From assembly GCA_947468255.1 (NCBI GenBank), contig CANIMM010000048.1:1-14263 (forward strand): a stretch of DNA of 14,263 bases, read 5' to 3'. The DNA comes from Chitinophagaceae bacterium (GTDB taxonomy: Bacteria > Bacteroidota > Bacteroidia > Chitinophagales > Chitinophagaceae). The notes beneath the pieces are model-generated. The model saw nothing but the letters and a program-made list of their open reading frames with translations. It was not told the origin of the DNA and did no database searches. Positions 6,375-13,670 of the stretch are shown here, piece after piece; the stretch's first letter is position 1, and every line of letters begins with the position of its first letter. Both the position numbers and the translations under genes were made by a program.

Positions 6375-7268
6375 ATGATTTCGCGGGGCCAATTTTTGAA
6401 TCAATTAATTAAACCCTTCTTTTTCATGAGTGGTATCAATACATTAGCTGCATTTAAAAGTTTCACAGAAATTTTGCCTGAGCAAAATTACCTGCTGCCT
6501 GTATTATTTGTGGGTCATGGATCACCCATGAATGGAATTGAGGATAATGAATTTAGCAAAAGATGGTCTACAATGGCAAAGGAAATTCCAACACCCAAAG
6601 CGGTGTTGGTTATTTCTGCTCACTGGTTTACAAAAGGTACCAGCATCACCGCGATGGAGTTTCCTATAACGATTCATGATTTTGGTGGATTTCCGGAAGC
6701 ATTGAATCAAGTGCAATATCCAGCTCCCGGCAATCCTGCTTTGGCAAAAGAGACTGTCAATATGGTTCATTCCACCCAAGTTGCACTCAATCACGATTGG
6801 GGGTTGGATCACGGCACATGGACCATTATCAGGCACATGTACCCGGATGCAAATATTCCGATTTTGCAATTAAGCATTGATTATACCAAGGGCCCTGCAT
6901 TTCATTACGAGCTTGCCAAGGAATTATATCAATTGCGTAAAAAAGGGGTATTGATAATGGGGAGCGGAAACATGGTACATAACCTAAGGATGGTTGCTTG
7001 GGATAAATTAGATGGCCCTGCCTACGGTTATGATTGGGCATTGCAAATGAATCAAACCTTCAAAGACTTAATCCTAAATAGGGATCATCCATCTTTGATA
7101 CAATACCAGCAATTGGGGAAAGAAGCCTTGTTAGCAATACCAACACCAGAGCATTACCTGCCATTGTTATACACATTGGGTTTGCAAGGGGAAAAAGAAC
7201 CGGTTGTTTTCTTTAATGACAAACCAGTTGGAGGGTCTTTGACCATGACTTCTGTAAAAATCGGTTAG
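6375..7268 (+). CDS. ygiD: Extradiol-type dioxygenase of the LigB/YgiD (4,5-DOPA dioxygenase) family
   Basis: The 297-residue protein belongs to the class III extradiol dioxygenase LigB superfamily, YgiD/DODA branch, whose members open catechol rings such as L-DOPA with molecular oxygen. Conserved histidines are visible: His48 in FVGHGSPM, His83 in VISAHWF, His146 in LDHGTWT, His202 in GNMVHNL and His260 in PEHYLPL, so the metal and catalytic sites look complete. E. coli YgiD is shorter, and the additional length here is an N-terminal stretch of about 40 residues (MISRGQFLNQLIKPFFFMSG and on). It has an S-R-x-x-F-L pattern and a hydrophobic run, like a degenerate Tat-type signal lacking the second arginine. 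The start at 6375 follows the YceI stop directly; Met18 is an alternative that would remove most of that stretch. Physiological substrate unknown. Confidence 0.88.
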   Translation: MISRGQFLNQLIKPFFFMSGINTLAAFKSFTEILPEQNYLLPVLFVGHGSPMNGIEDNEFSKRWSTMAKEIPTPKAVLVISAHWFTKGTSITAMEFPITIHDFGGFPEALNQVQYPAPGNPALAKETVNMVHSTQVALNHDWGLDHGTWTIIRHMYPDANIPILQLSIDYTKGPAFHYELAKELYQLRKKGVLIMGSGNMVHNLRMVAWDKLDGPAYGYDWALQMNQTFKDLILNRDHPSLIQYQQLGKEALLAIPTPEHYLPLLYTLGLQGEKEPVVFFNDKPVGGSLTMTSVKIG

Positions 7269-7375
7269 CTTGTAAAGAGCAGTTCACTTATCCTATTTTG
7301 CAGGCTTGATTACAATCTGGTTGGGTGAATCAATGTTGTTTGCAATACAAAGGAAATTAAATAAATAGTAACGAG

Positions 7376-8089
7376 TTAAAAAATATTTCGATCCCAATTA
7401 ACCGAAACACTTGAACCTTCAGCAAGTACTATAGAATCTGGATTTTGTTGATTTAAAAAAGCAAATGAGCTGCCATACATTGATTTAAAGTCGCAATTAA
7501 TTTGCGCTTTGAGAATTTTATTGGTACACCACTTTGGATGGCTTATTTGATATTCTTGTGTTTTATCGTTTGATAATTTTGTAAATCCAAAATATCTTTC
7601 GAAGATAAATTCCTCTATACTTTCTTTTTCTATATTGTATTGTTGAGTTGCTGCGACCAATGACATACTGTTCCAATGGTTATTCATTTCCCATTCAAAG
7701 TTTATTGATTTATTTTTGTTTATCGAAATTGAATTTTTAGTGGGTATGGATATATAATGTTCTTTGTATAGTTTGTTGGCTAATAAAGCAACAATTTTGT
7801 AAGGAACGGTTTCATTGATAAATACGACCCCTTTTTTTATTTTTTTGCCTTCAATTTTTCTAACATAAAACCTCAAATTGATTTCTTCAAAAGAACCGAA
7901 AAAGGGAATGGGTATTCCAAATAAACTTGTTTTCTTAAACATAAATCCGACCAAACTCACATAGGATTTATTTTTATAATAGTCTAGCTCAACGCCTTTT
8001 GGTAAGTAGGGTTTTAAAACGGAAGGACCCACTTCGTAATTGGCCATTACTAGGTTTTCCCAATTGGCCTTCAAAAATGTTGTTTTCAT
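7376..8089 (-). CDS. DUF2071 (YqjF-like) protein
   Basis: Recognised as DUF2071 from its N-terminal pattern: the W-E-N-L-V-M-A-N-Y-E-V segment followed by P-S-V-L-K-P-Y-L-P-K-G-V-E-L-D, then YVSLVGFMF and EEINLRFYVR. The family is thought to share the acetoacetate-decarboxylase-like fold, but no activity is established. I place the start at 8089 (MKTTFLKANW, 237 residues), where homologous proteins begin; an in-frame ATG at 8104 would add MYNLS. The protein has no signal peptide. A DCC-family stump diverges from it 57 bases away; this pairing is often seen in Bacteroidota (from memory), which suggests a once-functional divergent pair. It is convergent with the dioxygenase gene, with 107 bases between them and no convincing terminator. 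Confidence 0.75.
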   Translation of the reverse strand: MKTTFLKANWENLVMANYEVGPSVLKPYLPKGVELDYYKNKSYVSLVGFMFKKTSLFGIPIPFFGSFEEINLRFYVRKIEGKKIKKGVVFINETVPYKIVALLANKLYKEHYISIPTKNSISINKNKSINFEWEMNNHWNSMSLVAATQQYNIEKESIEEFIFERYFGFTKLSNDKTQEYQISHPKWCTNKILKAQINCDFKSMYGSSFAFLNQQNPDSIVLAEGSSVSVNWDRNIF

Positions 8090-8146
8090 ACTCAAATTAT
8101 ACAATATTTAAACAATGGTTGTTGTTAATTGTTCATTCCTTTCATT

Positions 8147-8281
8147 ATGAATATTGTACTATTTGACGAGGGATGTAATTTGTGTAACAAAACAGTTTTG
8201 TTTTTAATTAAGCATGACAAAAGCAATAAATTTCATTTTTCGGCACAACAAACCGATGCAGGGGGCCTTTGTTTTAATTAA
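8147..8281 (+). pseudogene. Truncated DCC-family (DUF393) thiol-disulfide oxidoreductase
   Basis: A short frame, ATG at 8147 and TAA at 8279-8281, encodes 44 residues that match the N-terminus of the DCC/DUF393 family. It reads MNIVLFDEGCNLCNKTV, then LFLIKHD and FHFSAQQTDAGG. Family members normally read F-D-G-x-C-x-L-C and run to roughly 120-140 residues. Here the glycine after Asp7 is Glu and the frame stops after LCFN, so two thirds of the domain is missing. Nothing resembling the rest appears in the following bases, which form a hairpin and then the next gene remnant. The two cysteines (Cys10, Cys13) remain. I regard it as a decayed gene rather than a functional small protein. Confidence 0.6.
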
Positions 8282-8297
8282 TTACTATTGAGTATCA

Positions 8298-8338
8298 ATA
8301 ATAAATGAGGCCCCTATTTTAGGGGCTTTACTTATTAT
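8298..8338. terminator. Long bidirectional terminator-like hairpin
   Basis: A 19-base arm (8298-8316) ending in GCCCCTA pairs with the arm 8320-8338 beginning TAGGGGC around a TTT loop, with one mismatch and two G-T wobbles. The outer part of each arm is A/T-rich (ATAATAA against TTATTAT), so either strand ends in a U-rich tail after a GC core. It lies between the truncated DCC gene (plus) and the SnoaL-like remnant (minus), both of which run into it, as expected for a shared terminator. It has outlasted the genes it served. Confidence 0.7.
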
Positions 8339-8358
8339 AAATCATGCGTATAGTGAAA

Positions 8359-8589
8359 TTATTTTAAAAGCTCCATAAATGGGGCAGTATCATAAGTATC
8401 CCACTCTCTAACAATCTTACCATTTTTAAAGGCAAAAACTCCATTAATTCTAACGATTACTTTTTTAGTTTCTTTCGTAAGAGAAGCTTCATATGCTGCT
8501 GGACAAAAAGGGTAATTGGTTAGTTGCCGCTTAAATAGTAGAAAATACAGTTGTTGAATACCCTTAATACTATTTTTGTGTAGCCCCAA
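8359..8589 (-). pseudogene. Remnant of a SnoaL/NTF2-like gene (no start codon)
   Basis: The minus-strand frame encodes the C-terminal half of an NTF2/SnoaL-type domain: VIVRINGVFAFKNGKIVRE and then WDTYDTAPFMELLK match the last two strands of that fold. Complete members are about 110-140 residues. Only about 76 residues are available here, the sole in-frame initiator is a TTG at 8589, and a stop codon (8605-8607) closes the frame five codons further upstream. No ATG lies before residue 72. The first 30 residues (GLHKNSIKGIQQLYFLLFK and on) look like a shifted or rearranged N-terminal part. I call it a broken gene. It ends 20 bases from the shared hairpin. Confidence 0.55.
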
Positions 8590-8650
8590 AAATATACTCG
8601 GTCCCTATTTTTCTATTACTACAAGGCGATTATAGCTTGCTCGTAAATTA

Positions 8651-8770
8651 TTGGGCAGGTTTTATTTTTTTTGAGTGAAAACTAGATTGAATAGAGATGA
8701 AGGGGTGGAACAGTATAAATCCCCTTCAGAAAGTAATTAAAATATAAAAACATATCTTTAAATCAAGAAA
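8651..8770 (+). repeat. Interspersed repeat, copy 5
   Basis: Blocks in order are GGGCAGGTTTTATTTTT (8653-8669), the purine-rich box (8674-8710: GAGTGAAAAC, TAGATTGAATAGAGATGAAG, GGGTGGAA), AGTATAAAT (8712-8720) and the ATATCTTTAAATCAAG box (8752-8767). The last 22 bases (8749-8770) are identical to 11473-11494 in copy 6. It lies upstream of the glycoside hydrolase gene in the 287-base spacer 8590-8876, which holds no gene that I recognise. Confidence 0.65.
8753..8760 (+). promoter_or_regulatory. Possible promoter -7 box (TATCTTTA) in repeat copy 5
   Basis: TATCTTTA matches the Bacteroidota TAnnTTTG box except for its last base. It is part of the 22-base block shared exactly with the spacer before the RraA-family gene. 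A TTG at the right upstream distance is not clear here. Initiation from it would leave a leader of about 110 bases before the ATG at 8877, so a closer promoter is also possible. Confidence 0.25.
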
Positions 8771-8876
8771 ACCGGTTTAAAAAATAGTTCATTTTGGTTT
8801 TGACAACGGTCAGTAATGAACGATTTATTAGATTGGCCAAACTATTGATTGATTCATTATTTAATGTCCTATTATC

Positions 8877-11318
8877 ATGTATACAAAAAGAGTTGCTGTT
8901 TTTTTAATAGCCTGGATTTGCTTTGTTGTCTTTCCTGTTTTGTTGACTGCCCAATCCCAAAATGCTAGCAGTAGCAAGCCGCAAAATGCTTCAGTTGACC
9001 TTTCCGCAGCATTGCTGGTGCTTCCTTCCGGGATGAATGGCCCTGAGAAAAAAGCTTCAGAAATGTTGCTAGATGAAGTGGAGAAACGAAGTTGGATTCG
9101 CTGGACTGTTTCAAGTAAGCTGCCCCAAGCTGGTGCTAAAGGGGTGGTATTGGGTCAAACCAAAGCAATCATTCGCTCCTTCCCCTTGTTGGCAGCAAAA
9201 CTAAAAGCTGGCGATAATCATCAACCCGAAGGATATCAGATTCTTACTCTTGAATCAGGATTGGTGATTATTGCAGGAAATGATGCACGGGGTGTACTTT
9301 TCGGAGCTGGGCGATTGCTGCGGCTCATGGATTACTCAAGAGAAAAAGTGGTGCTACCTACTGCCGTCAATCTTTCAACTGCTCCAAAGTATCCATTAAG
9401 AGGACATCAGTTAGGGTATCGTCCTAAAACAAATTCATATGACGGTTGGTCAGTACCCATGTGGGAGCAGTACATCCGTGATTTGGTTATTTTTGGTACC
9501 AACGCGATCGAATTACTTCCTCCTATAACCGATGATGATATTACCAGTCCGCAGTTCCCGATGGATCCGATGAAAATGATGATCAAAATGTCGGGACTGG
9601 CAAAGGCTTATGGCATTGAATGTTGGATATGGTATCCCGCTATGGACAAAGACTATGGCGATAAAGCTACTGTAAATAAGGCGTTAAAGGAATGGGGCGA
9701 TGTGCTGCGACAATTACCACAGGTCGATGCGGTATTTGTTCCGGGAGGCGATCCCGGACATACTTCTCCTAAAAACTTATTTCCAATGCTTGAGCAGCAG
9801 ACTGCGCAGCTTAAAAAGTTACATCCAGGTGCCAAAATGTGGATGTCGCCACAAGGATTTAATGCGCCATGGATGGATGATTTCTACACCATTATGCAAA
9901 CTGAGCCGGCTTGGCTAGAAGGCATTGTGTTTGGCCCTCAACAATTTGAGCCGCTGGACGATTTGCGTGCAAAAATCCCCAAGCGTTTTAAGATGCGTTT
10001 TTATCCAGATATTACCCATTCCGCCTGGGCGCAATACCCCGTTCCGGATTGGGATTTTGCCTTTGCAGCCACCCTCAATCGTGAGCCGATCAACCCTAGG
10101 CCAGTGGATGAGTTGGCAATCTTTAAAAGAGTACAGCCCATTGCCGCAGATGGATTCATTACTTACTCTGAAGGATGCAATGACGATGTAAATAAAATGA
10201 TATGGAGCAGTTTGGGATGGAATCCCGATGCCAGTGTGGATGAAATGCTGCTAGATTATAGCAGATATTTTATAGGATCAAGAGTTGGAGAATCCTTTTC
10301 CAAAGGGCTTCTCAACCTGGAACGTAACTGGAGAGGCGCTTTGGCTGAGAACCAGGGTGTTCAGACTACCCTATCGCAGTTTCAGGAGCTTGAGCGGACT
10401 GCCAGTCCTTCGATGTTGCAAAACTGGCGTTTTCAGCAAGCCTTGTATCGTGCTTATTACGATGCTACAGACCGCAGCCGTCTTTTGCAGGAAACAGCCC
10501 AAGAAGAAAAAGCAATGGAATACCTTCGAAATGCTTCCTCAATAGGAAGTTTGGCGGCAATTGCCAGTGCTGAACTGGCGTTGGCAAAGCCCGATGTGCA
10601 GCAAGGCGCTCAAACCCGTGCCCGTGTTTTTGAATTGGCGGAAGCCTTGTTTCAAAGTATTCATATGCAGTTAAGTGTATCGCGGTACAAGGCGATTGGC
10701 ATTCGGAGGGGTGCAAACCTCGATCTGATCGACTTTCCATTAAGCAATGCACCCTGGCTGCTCAAAAGATTTGCTGAGGTCAAGGCGCTTGGCAATGAGC
10801 CAGCGCGTATGGCGATGATTGATGGAATTGTAAACTGGAGCAATCCTGGCAAAGGCGGTTTCTACGATGATCTTGGAAAGGCAGGATCTCAGCCCCATCT
10901 TGTTAAAGGATCTACTTATGCAGAAGATCCTGCAATGCAAAGGGCTCCGGCCTCCGGCATGGTGGTAAAATTACGAAATCATGAAGCCCGTATTTCATCA
11001 AGTACCTATGCAGAAACAATACACGATTATCCTTTGGAAATGCGTTATCCCGAACTTGATAAGTCTGTCCGTTATCGCCTTCGGATTGTTTATGGTCCAG
11101 AGGGAGGAGGGAATATCAGACTCGTTGCAAATGATAATATTGAGATTCACCCAATGCGTCCTAAAGAGATGAACTATCAGCCGGTGGAGTTTGAGCTTCC
11201 TGCCGAAGCTACCAACTCAGGAGTGTTAAGACTCAAATGGAACAGGCCCCCCGGAATCGGAGGTAGTGGAAGAGGTGTTCAGGTGGCGGAAGTTTGGTTG
11301 ATGCCCATTCTTAAATAA
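8877..11318 (+). CDS. Exported glycoside hydrolase with GH67/GH20-type N-terminal domain
   Basis: The 813-residue protein has a signal peptide (residues 1-26, ending LLTAQ). Residues about 45-165 look like the alpha/beta domain preceding the catalytic barrel in GH67 alpha-glucuronidases and GH20 hexosaminidases (GVVLGQTKAII, then PEGYQILTLESGLVIIAGND and GVLFGAGRLLRLMDY). A barrel-like region follows at about 172-450: YPLRGHQLGYR, WEQYIRDLVIFGTNAIELLP, VFVPGGDPGH (287-296), MWMSPQGF and ITYSEGCNDDVNKMIWSSLG (428-447) followed by WNPDASVDEM. A helical region spans about 455-650, then a beta-rich end at about 690-813. The NDDVNK-W-x-x-L-G-W-N-P-D stretch resembles alpha-glucuronidase-type enzymes. 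I cannot assign a CAZy family or catalytic pair; Asp292 and Glu432 are candidates. The neighbours suggest the released sugar is an acid or the aglycone is imported. Base composition is less AT-rich than the genes before 8.7 kb. Confidence 0.75.
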   Translation: MYTKRVAVFLIAWICFVVFPVLLTAQSQNASSSKPQNASVDLSAALLVLPSGMNGPEKKASEMLLDEVEKRSWIRWTVSSKLPQAGAKGVVLGQTKAIIRSFPLLAAKLKAGDNHQPEGYQILTLESGLVIIAGNDARGVLFGAGRLLRLMDYSREKVVLPTAVNLSTAPKYPLRGHQLGYRPKTNSYDGWSVPMWEQYIRDLVIFGTNAIELLPPITDDDITSPQFPMDPMKMMIKMSGLAKAYGIECWIWYPAMDKDYGDKATVNKALKEWGDVLRQLPQVDAVFVPGGDPGHTSPKNLFPMLEQQTAQLKKLHPGAKMWMSPQGFNAPWMDDFYTIMQTEPAWLEGIVFGPQQFEPLDDLRAKIPKRFKMRFYPDITHSAWAQYPVPDWDFAFAATLNREPINPRPVDELAIFKRVQPIAADGFITYSEGCNDDVNKMIWSSLGWNPDASVDEMLLDYSRYFIGSRVGESFSKGLLNLERNWRGALAENQGVQTTLSQFQELERTASPSMLQNWRFQQALYRAYYDATDRSRLLQETAQEEKAMEYLRNASSIGSLAAIASAELALAKPDVQQGAQTRARVFELAEALFQSIHMQLSVSRYKAIGIRRGANLDLIDFPLSNAPWLLKRFAEVKALGNEPARMAMIDGIVNWSNPGKGGFYDDLGKAGSQPHLVKGSTYAEDPAMQRAPASGMVVKLRNHEARISSSTYAETIHDYPLEMRYPELDKSVRYRLRIVYGPEGGGNIRLVANDNIEIHPMRPKEMNYQPVEFELPAEATNSGVLRLKWNRPPGIGGSGRGVQVAEVWLMPILK

Positions 11319-11361
11319 TTTAAATCAATGGAAAAAAAATAAACATTCCCTTCGTCAAATC

Positions 11362-11395
11362 AATGCATGCTTTCGGTCGGAGCGCATTTTGTTGT
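11362..11395 (+). terminator. Weak terminator-like hairpin after the glycoside hydrolase gene
   Basis: AATGC (11362-11366) pairs with GCATT (11384-11388), with a short inner CT/AG pairing around TTCGGTCGG and a T/G-rich tail (TTGTTGTT). The stem is short and interrupted, so this is tentative. If real, it separates the hydrolase transcript from the next gene, which has its own promoter-like box. Confidence 0.3.
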
Positions 11396-11494
11396 TAAGT
11401 GTAAACAGAAATGAATGTAGGTGAAGAGGTTGAATAGTATAAATTCGCCACTGAAATTGATCCAAAAATTTGAACATATCTTTAAATCAAGAAA
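11385..11494 (+). repeat. Interspersed repeat, copy 6
   Basis: The purine-rich box (11401-11434: GTAAACAGAAATGAATGTAG, GTGAAGAGGTTGAA) is followed by AGTATAAAT (11436-11444) and the 22-base ATATCTTTAAATCAAG block (11473-11494) identical to copy 5. Spacing between the AGTATAAAT and ATATCTT boxes is 40 bases, start to start, in both copies. It forms the upstream region of the RraA-family gene. Confidence 0.65.
11457..11484 (+). promoter_or_regulatory. Putative promoter of the RraA/MFS operon
   Basis: TTG (11457-11459) and TATCTTTA (11477-11484) are 17 bases apart and fit the Bacteroidota TTG / TAnnTTTG pattern with one mismatch in the second box. A transcript starting near 11491 would have a leader of about 30 bases before the ATG at 11521. 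The downstream box is inside the block conserved with the spacer before the glycoside hydrolase gene. Confidence 0.4.
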
Positions 11495-11520
11495 TAAAGA
11501 GTAGAAAAAAATAAACAAAT

Positions 11521-12279
11521 ATGGATTCGAATAAGACATTAACACATGCGCAATTATTGGAGTTAAAACGTTGGAATACCCCTTCCATATATAATGGATG
11601 GGAGCAAGTAACCAAGCATCGGCCCAATGACGAAGGATTTAATATGGAGCCGGTAACAGATTTTATGCCCCAGATGGGTCCAATGGTTGGCTATGCAATT
11701 ACGGTAGTGATTGAGCCTCGAAATGCAGCGCATCCCAAAACAAATCCAGATGCATGGGCACAATATCGTGCTTATGTTGCTTCAGTACCAGGACCCAAAA
11801 TTGTAGTAGTGCAGGATCTCGATAAGCCCTTATTGTGCGGTGCATTTTGGGGTGAGGTAAATAGCAATATTCATAAAGCATTGGGTTGTGTTGGAACAAT
11901 CATTGACGGAGCAATTCGCGATGTTGATGAGATGAACAATGCAGGCTTTAAAGCGCTTGCAAAAGGGATGTGTGTAGGCCATGCTTATAGCTGTCCTGTT
12001 CGTTGGAATTGTGAGGTAGAAGTATTTGGGCGTACAATACAGCCCGGCCAATTGATCCATGCAGATAAGCATGGCTTTTTAGTTATTCCGGATGAGGACC
12101 AGCCTAATCTGCTGGATGCAGTTCGTTTTATGGACTCAAATGAATGCCAGACACTTATTCCGGCTGCACGAAGTTCGGCAGGAAAAAAACTTTTGGAAGT
12201 ACTGAAAACAATTAATGAAGCTGCTGCAGAATTCGGAAAAAACGTAAAAAATAAATTTGTAGGCAAAGGAGAATGGTAA
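11521..12279 (+). CDS. RraA-family protein (aldolase/decarboxylase-like)
   Basis: The 252-residue protein of the RraA / HMG-CHA aldolase family (PF03737) shows the family signature: VVVQDLDKPLLCGAFWGEVN (95-114) and then GTIIDGAIRDVDEM (125-138), with Arg133-Asp134 as the conserved pair that binds the keto acid and metal. A second conserved stretch is IQPGQLIHADKHGFLVIP (173-190). Members include 4-hydroxy-4-methyl-2-oxoglutarate aldolase, oxaloacetate decarboxylases and the RNase E inhibitor RraA; Bacteroidota lack the E. coli RNase E context, so an enzyme is more likely. It is longer than RraA itself (about 160 residues), with extra residues at both ends. It is cytoplasmic. The MFS gene follows after 44 bases, probably in one operon. 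A role in cleaving a sugar-acid-derived 2-keto acid is inference from neighbours. Confidence 0.85.
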   Translation: MDSNKTLTHAQLLELKRWNTPSIYNGWEQVTKHRPNDEGFNMEPVTDFMPQMGPMVGYAITVVIEPRNAAHPKTNPDAWAQYRAYVASVPGPKIVVVQDLDKPLLCGAFWGEVNSNIHKALGCVGTIIDGAIRDVDEMNNAGFKALAKGMCVGHAYSCPVRWNCEVEVFGRTIQPGQLIHADKHGFLVIPDEDQPNLLDAVRFMDSNECQTLIPAARSSAGKKLLEVLKTINEAAAEFGKNVKNKFVGKGEW

Positions 12280-12323
12280 CAAAATGATTCCTTGTTTCAA
12301 CAGTTAGTTTAATATAAGAACAT

Positions 12324-13562
12324 ATGAAAAACAAAACGCTTTATCCATGGGTGGTCGTTGGCCTTTTGTGGGTCGTTGCCTTCCTGAATTATGTAGACCG
12401 CCAAATGCTTGCTACCATGAAGCAGGCGATGATGCCCGATTTTGCGGAATTAAATAGTGCCGAAAATTTCGGAATACTCATGGCTATTTTCTTGTGGATC
12501 TATGCTTTTATGAGCCCTCTTTCGGGTATTATCGCAGATAGAATCAATCGCAAATGGCTGATTATAACGAGTCTGTTTATTTGGTCTGCCGTCACCTTAT
12601 TGATGGGATTTGCAACCAGTTTTAATCAGCTGTATACCTTAAGGGCAATTATGGGCGTGAGCGAAGCTTTTTATATGCCTACCGCTATGGCAATGATTGT
12701 TGATTATCATCAGGGCAAAAACCGGTCTTTAGCCGTTGGGATACATATGACGGGCATTTACCTCGGGCAAGCAATGGGGGGCTTCGGCGCTATGATTTCA
12801 ACTAATTTTTCGTGGCAAACTACTTTCCATAGTTTTGGAATAATTGGTACGCTGTATAGTGTTGTATTAATGATTTTCTTGAAAGAAAAACGCAATGATG
12901 AAGATGAGCAAACTATAAAGGGAACTTTTGCACAAGAATTTGTGGAGGCTTTTAAAGGAATGCGAACTTTGCTTGGAAGCATTTCTTTTTGGGTTATATT
13001 ATTTTATTTTGCATCCCCCAGTTTCCCTGGCTGGGCAACAAAAAATTGGCTGCCAACATTGATCGCCTCCTCTTTAAAGATCCCAATGTATTATGCAGGG
13101 CCTTTATCAACCATTACTTTGTCGCTTTCCTCATTGGTTGGAGTATTGGTTGGGGGAATCATTTCCGACAGATGGATTCAACGTAATTTACGGGGCCGAA
13201 TTTATACCGGCGTAATTGGGCTGGCTTTAACTATCCCGTCTTTATTGCTCTTGGCATTATCCGGAAGTATTGTACCGATTGTTATTGGTGCGATTGGTTT
13301 TGGTTTTGGTTTCGGCATTTTCGATGTAAACAATATGCCGATATTGTGCCAGTTCGCAGTTCCGCGCCATCGTGCTACTGGTTATGGATTAATGAATCTG
13401 GTAGGAATAGCTTCAGGAGCTTTTATCACTACATTTTTAGGAAAATCAGCCGATTCAGGCAATCTGGGAAGAGACTTTGCAATTTTAGGAATCGTAGTGC
13501 TCGCAGCAATTATTTTACAGCTTACAATGCTTCATCCCAAACAGATTAATAAAACTAGTTAG
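12324..13562 (+). CDS. MFS transporter, anion:cation symporter (ExuT-like) type
   Basis: The 412-residue inner-membrane protein has about twelve hydrophobic helices in two halves joined by a charged loop (KEKRNDEDEQ, 187-196). ACS-type marks are NYVDRQ in the first helix (22-27), GIIADRINRK in loop 2-3 (68-77) and RAIMGVSEAFYMPT in helix 4 (107-120). The second half repeats the loop signature as GGIISDRWIQRNLRGR (278-293 region). This group carries hexuronates, glucarate/galactarate and other organic anions by proton symport. The position directly after the RraA-family gene and downstream of an exported glycoside hydrolase suggests it imports the hydrolysis product. Substrate cannot be read from sequence. 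The start at 12324 gives a short cytoplasmic MKNKTLYPW before helix 1. No strong terminator follows in the 108-base spacer. Confidence 0.88.
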   Translation: MKNKTLYPWVVVGLLWVVAFLNYVDRQMLATMKQAMMPDFAELNSAENFGILMAIFLWIYAFMSPLSGIIADRINRKWLIITSLFIWSAVTLLMGFATSFNQLYTLRAIMGVSEAFYMPTAMAMIVDYHQGKNRSLAVGIHMTGIYLGQAMGGFGAMISTNFSWQTTFHSFGIIGTLYSVVLMIFLKEKRNDEDEQTIKGTFAQEFVEAFKGMRTLLGSISFWVILFYFASPSFPGWATKNWLPTLIASSLKIPMYYAGPLSTITLSLSSLVGVLVGGIISDRWIQRNLRGRIYTGVIGLALTIPSLLLLALSGSIVPIVIGAIGFGFGFGIFDVNNMPILCQFAVPRHRATGYGLMNLVGIASGAFITTFLGKSADSGNLGRDFAILGIVVLAAIILQLTMLHPKQINKTS

Positions 13563-13642
13563 CGGTAATTTTGAACAACCATATTTAATCAGTCGGTTAG
13601 AATTTTATATTAATATCATTTTTCAAGAATAAAAAAATTCGA

Positions 13643-13650
13643 TACTTTTA
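13643..13650 (+). promoter_or_regulatory. Possible promoter -7 box before the DoxX-like gene
   Basis: TACTTTTA fits TAnnTTTG except for the last base and lies 20 bases before the ATG at 13671. A matching TTG upstream is not clear, so this is a weak call. If real, the DoxX-like and SnoaL-like genes form their own transcript. Confidence 0.25.
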
Positions 13651-13670
13651 ACTTCAAAAATATACAGAAC

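Noticed and set aside
10465..10752. Antisense ORFs of 60-95 codons inside the glycoside hydrolase gene
   Set aside because: They are fully contained in a convincing long gene with signal peptide and domains, and their translations resemble no family; they are a by-product of its codon use.
309..11494. The repeats as integron attC sites delimiting gene cassettes
   Set aside because: No convincing paired RYYYAAC / GTTRRRY core sites in inverted arrangement, several intervals hold many genes in both orientations, and no integrase is visible.
309..11494. The repeats as a CRISPR array
   Set aside because: Copies are kilobases apart, unequal in length and diverged; there are no regular spacers or cas genes.
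11985..12266. A 93-codon minus-strand ORF inside the RraA-family gene
   Set aside because: Complete overlap with a well-supported family domain on the plus strand and no recognisable protein pattern.
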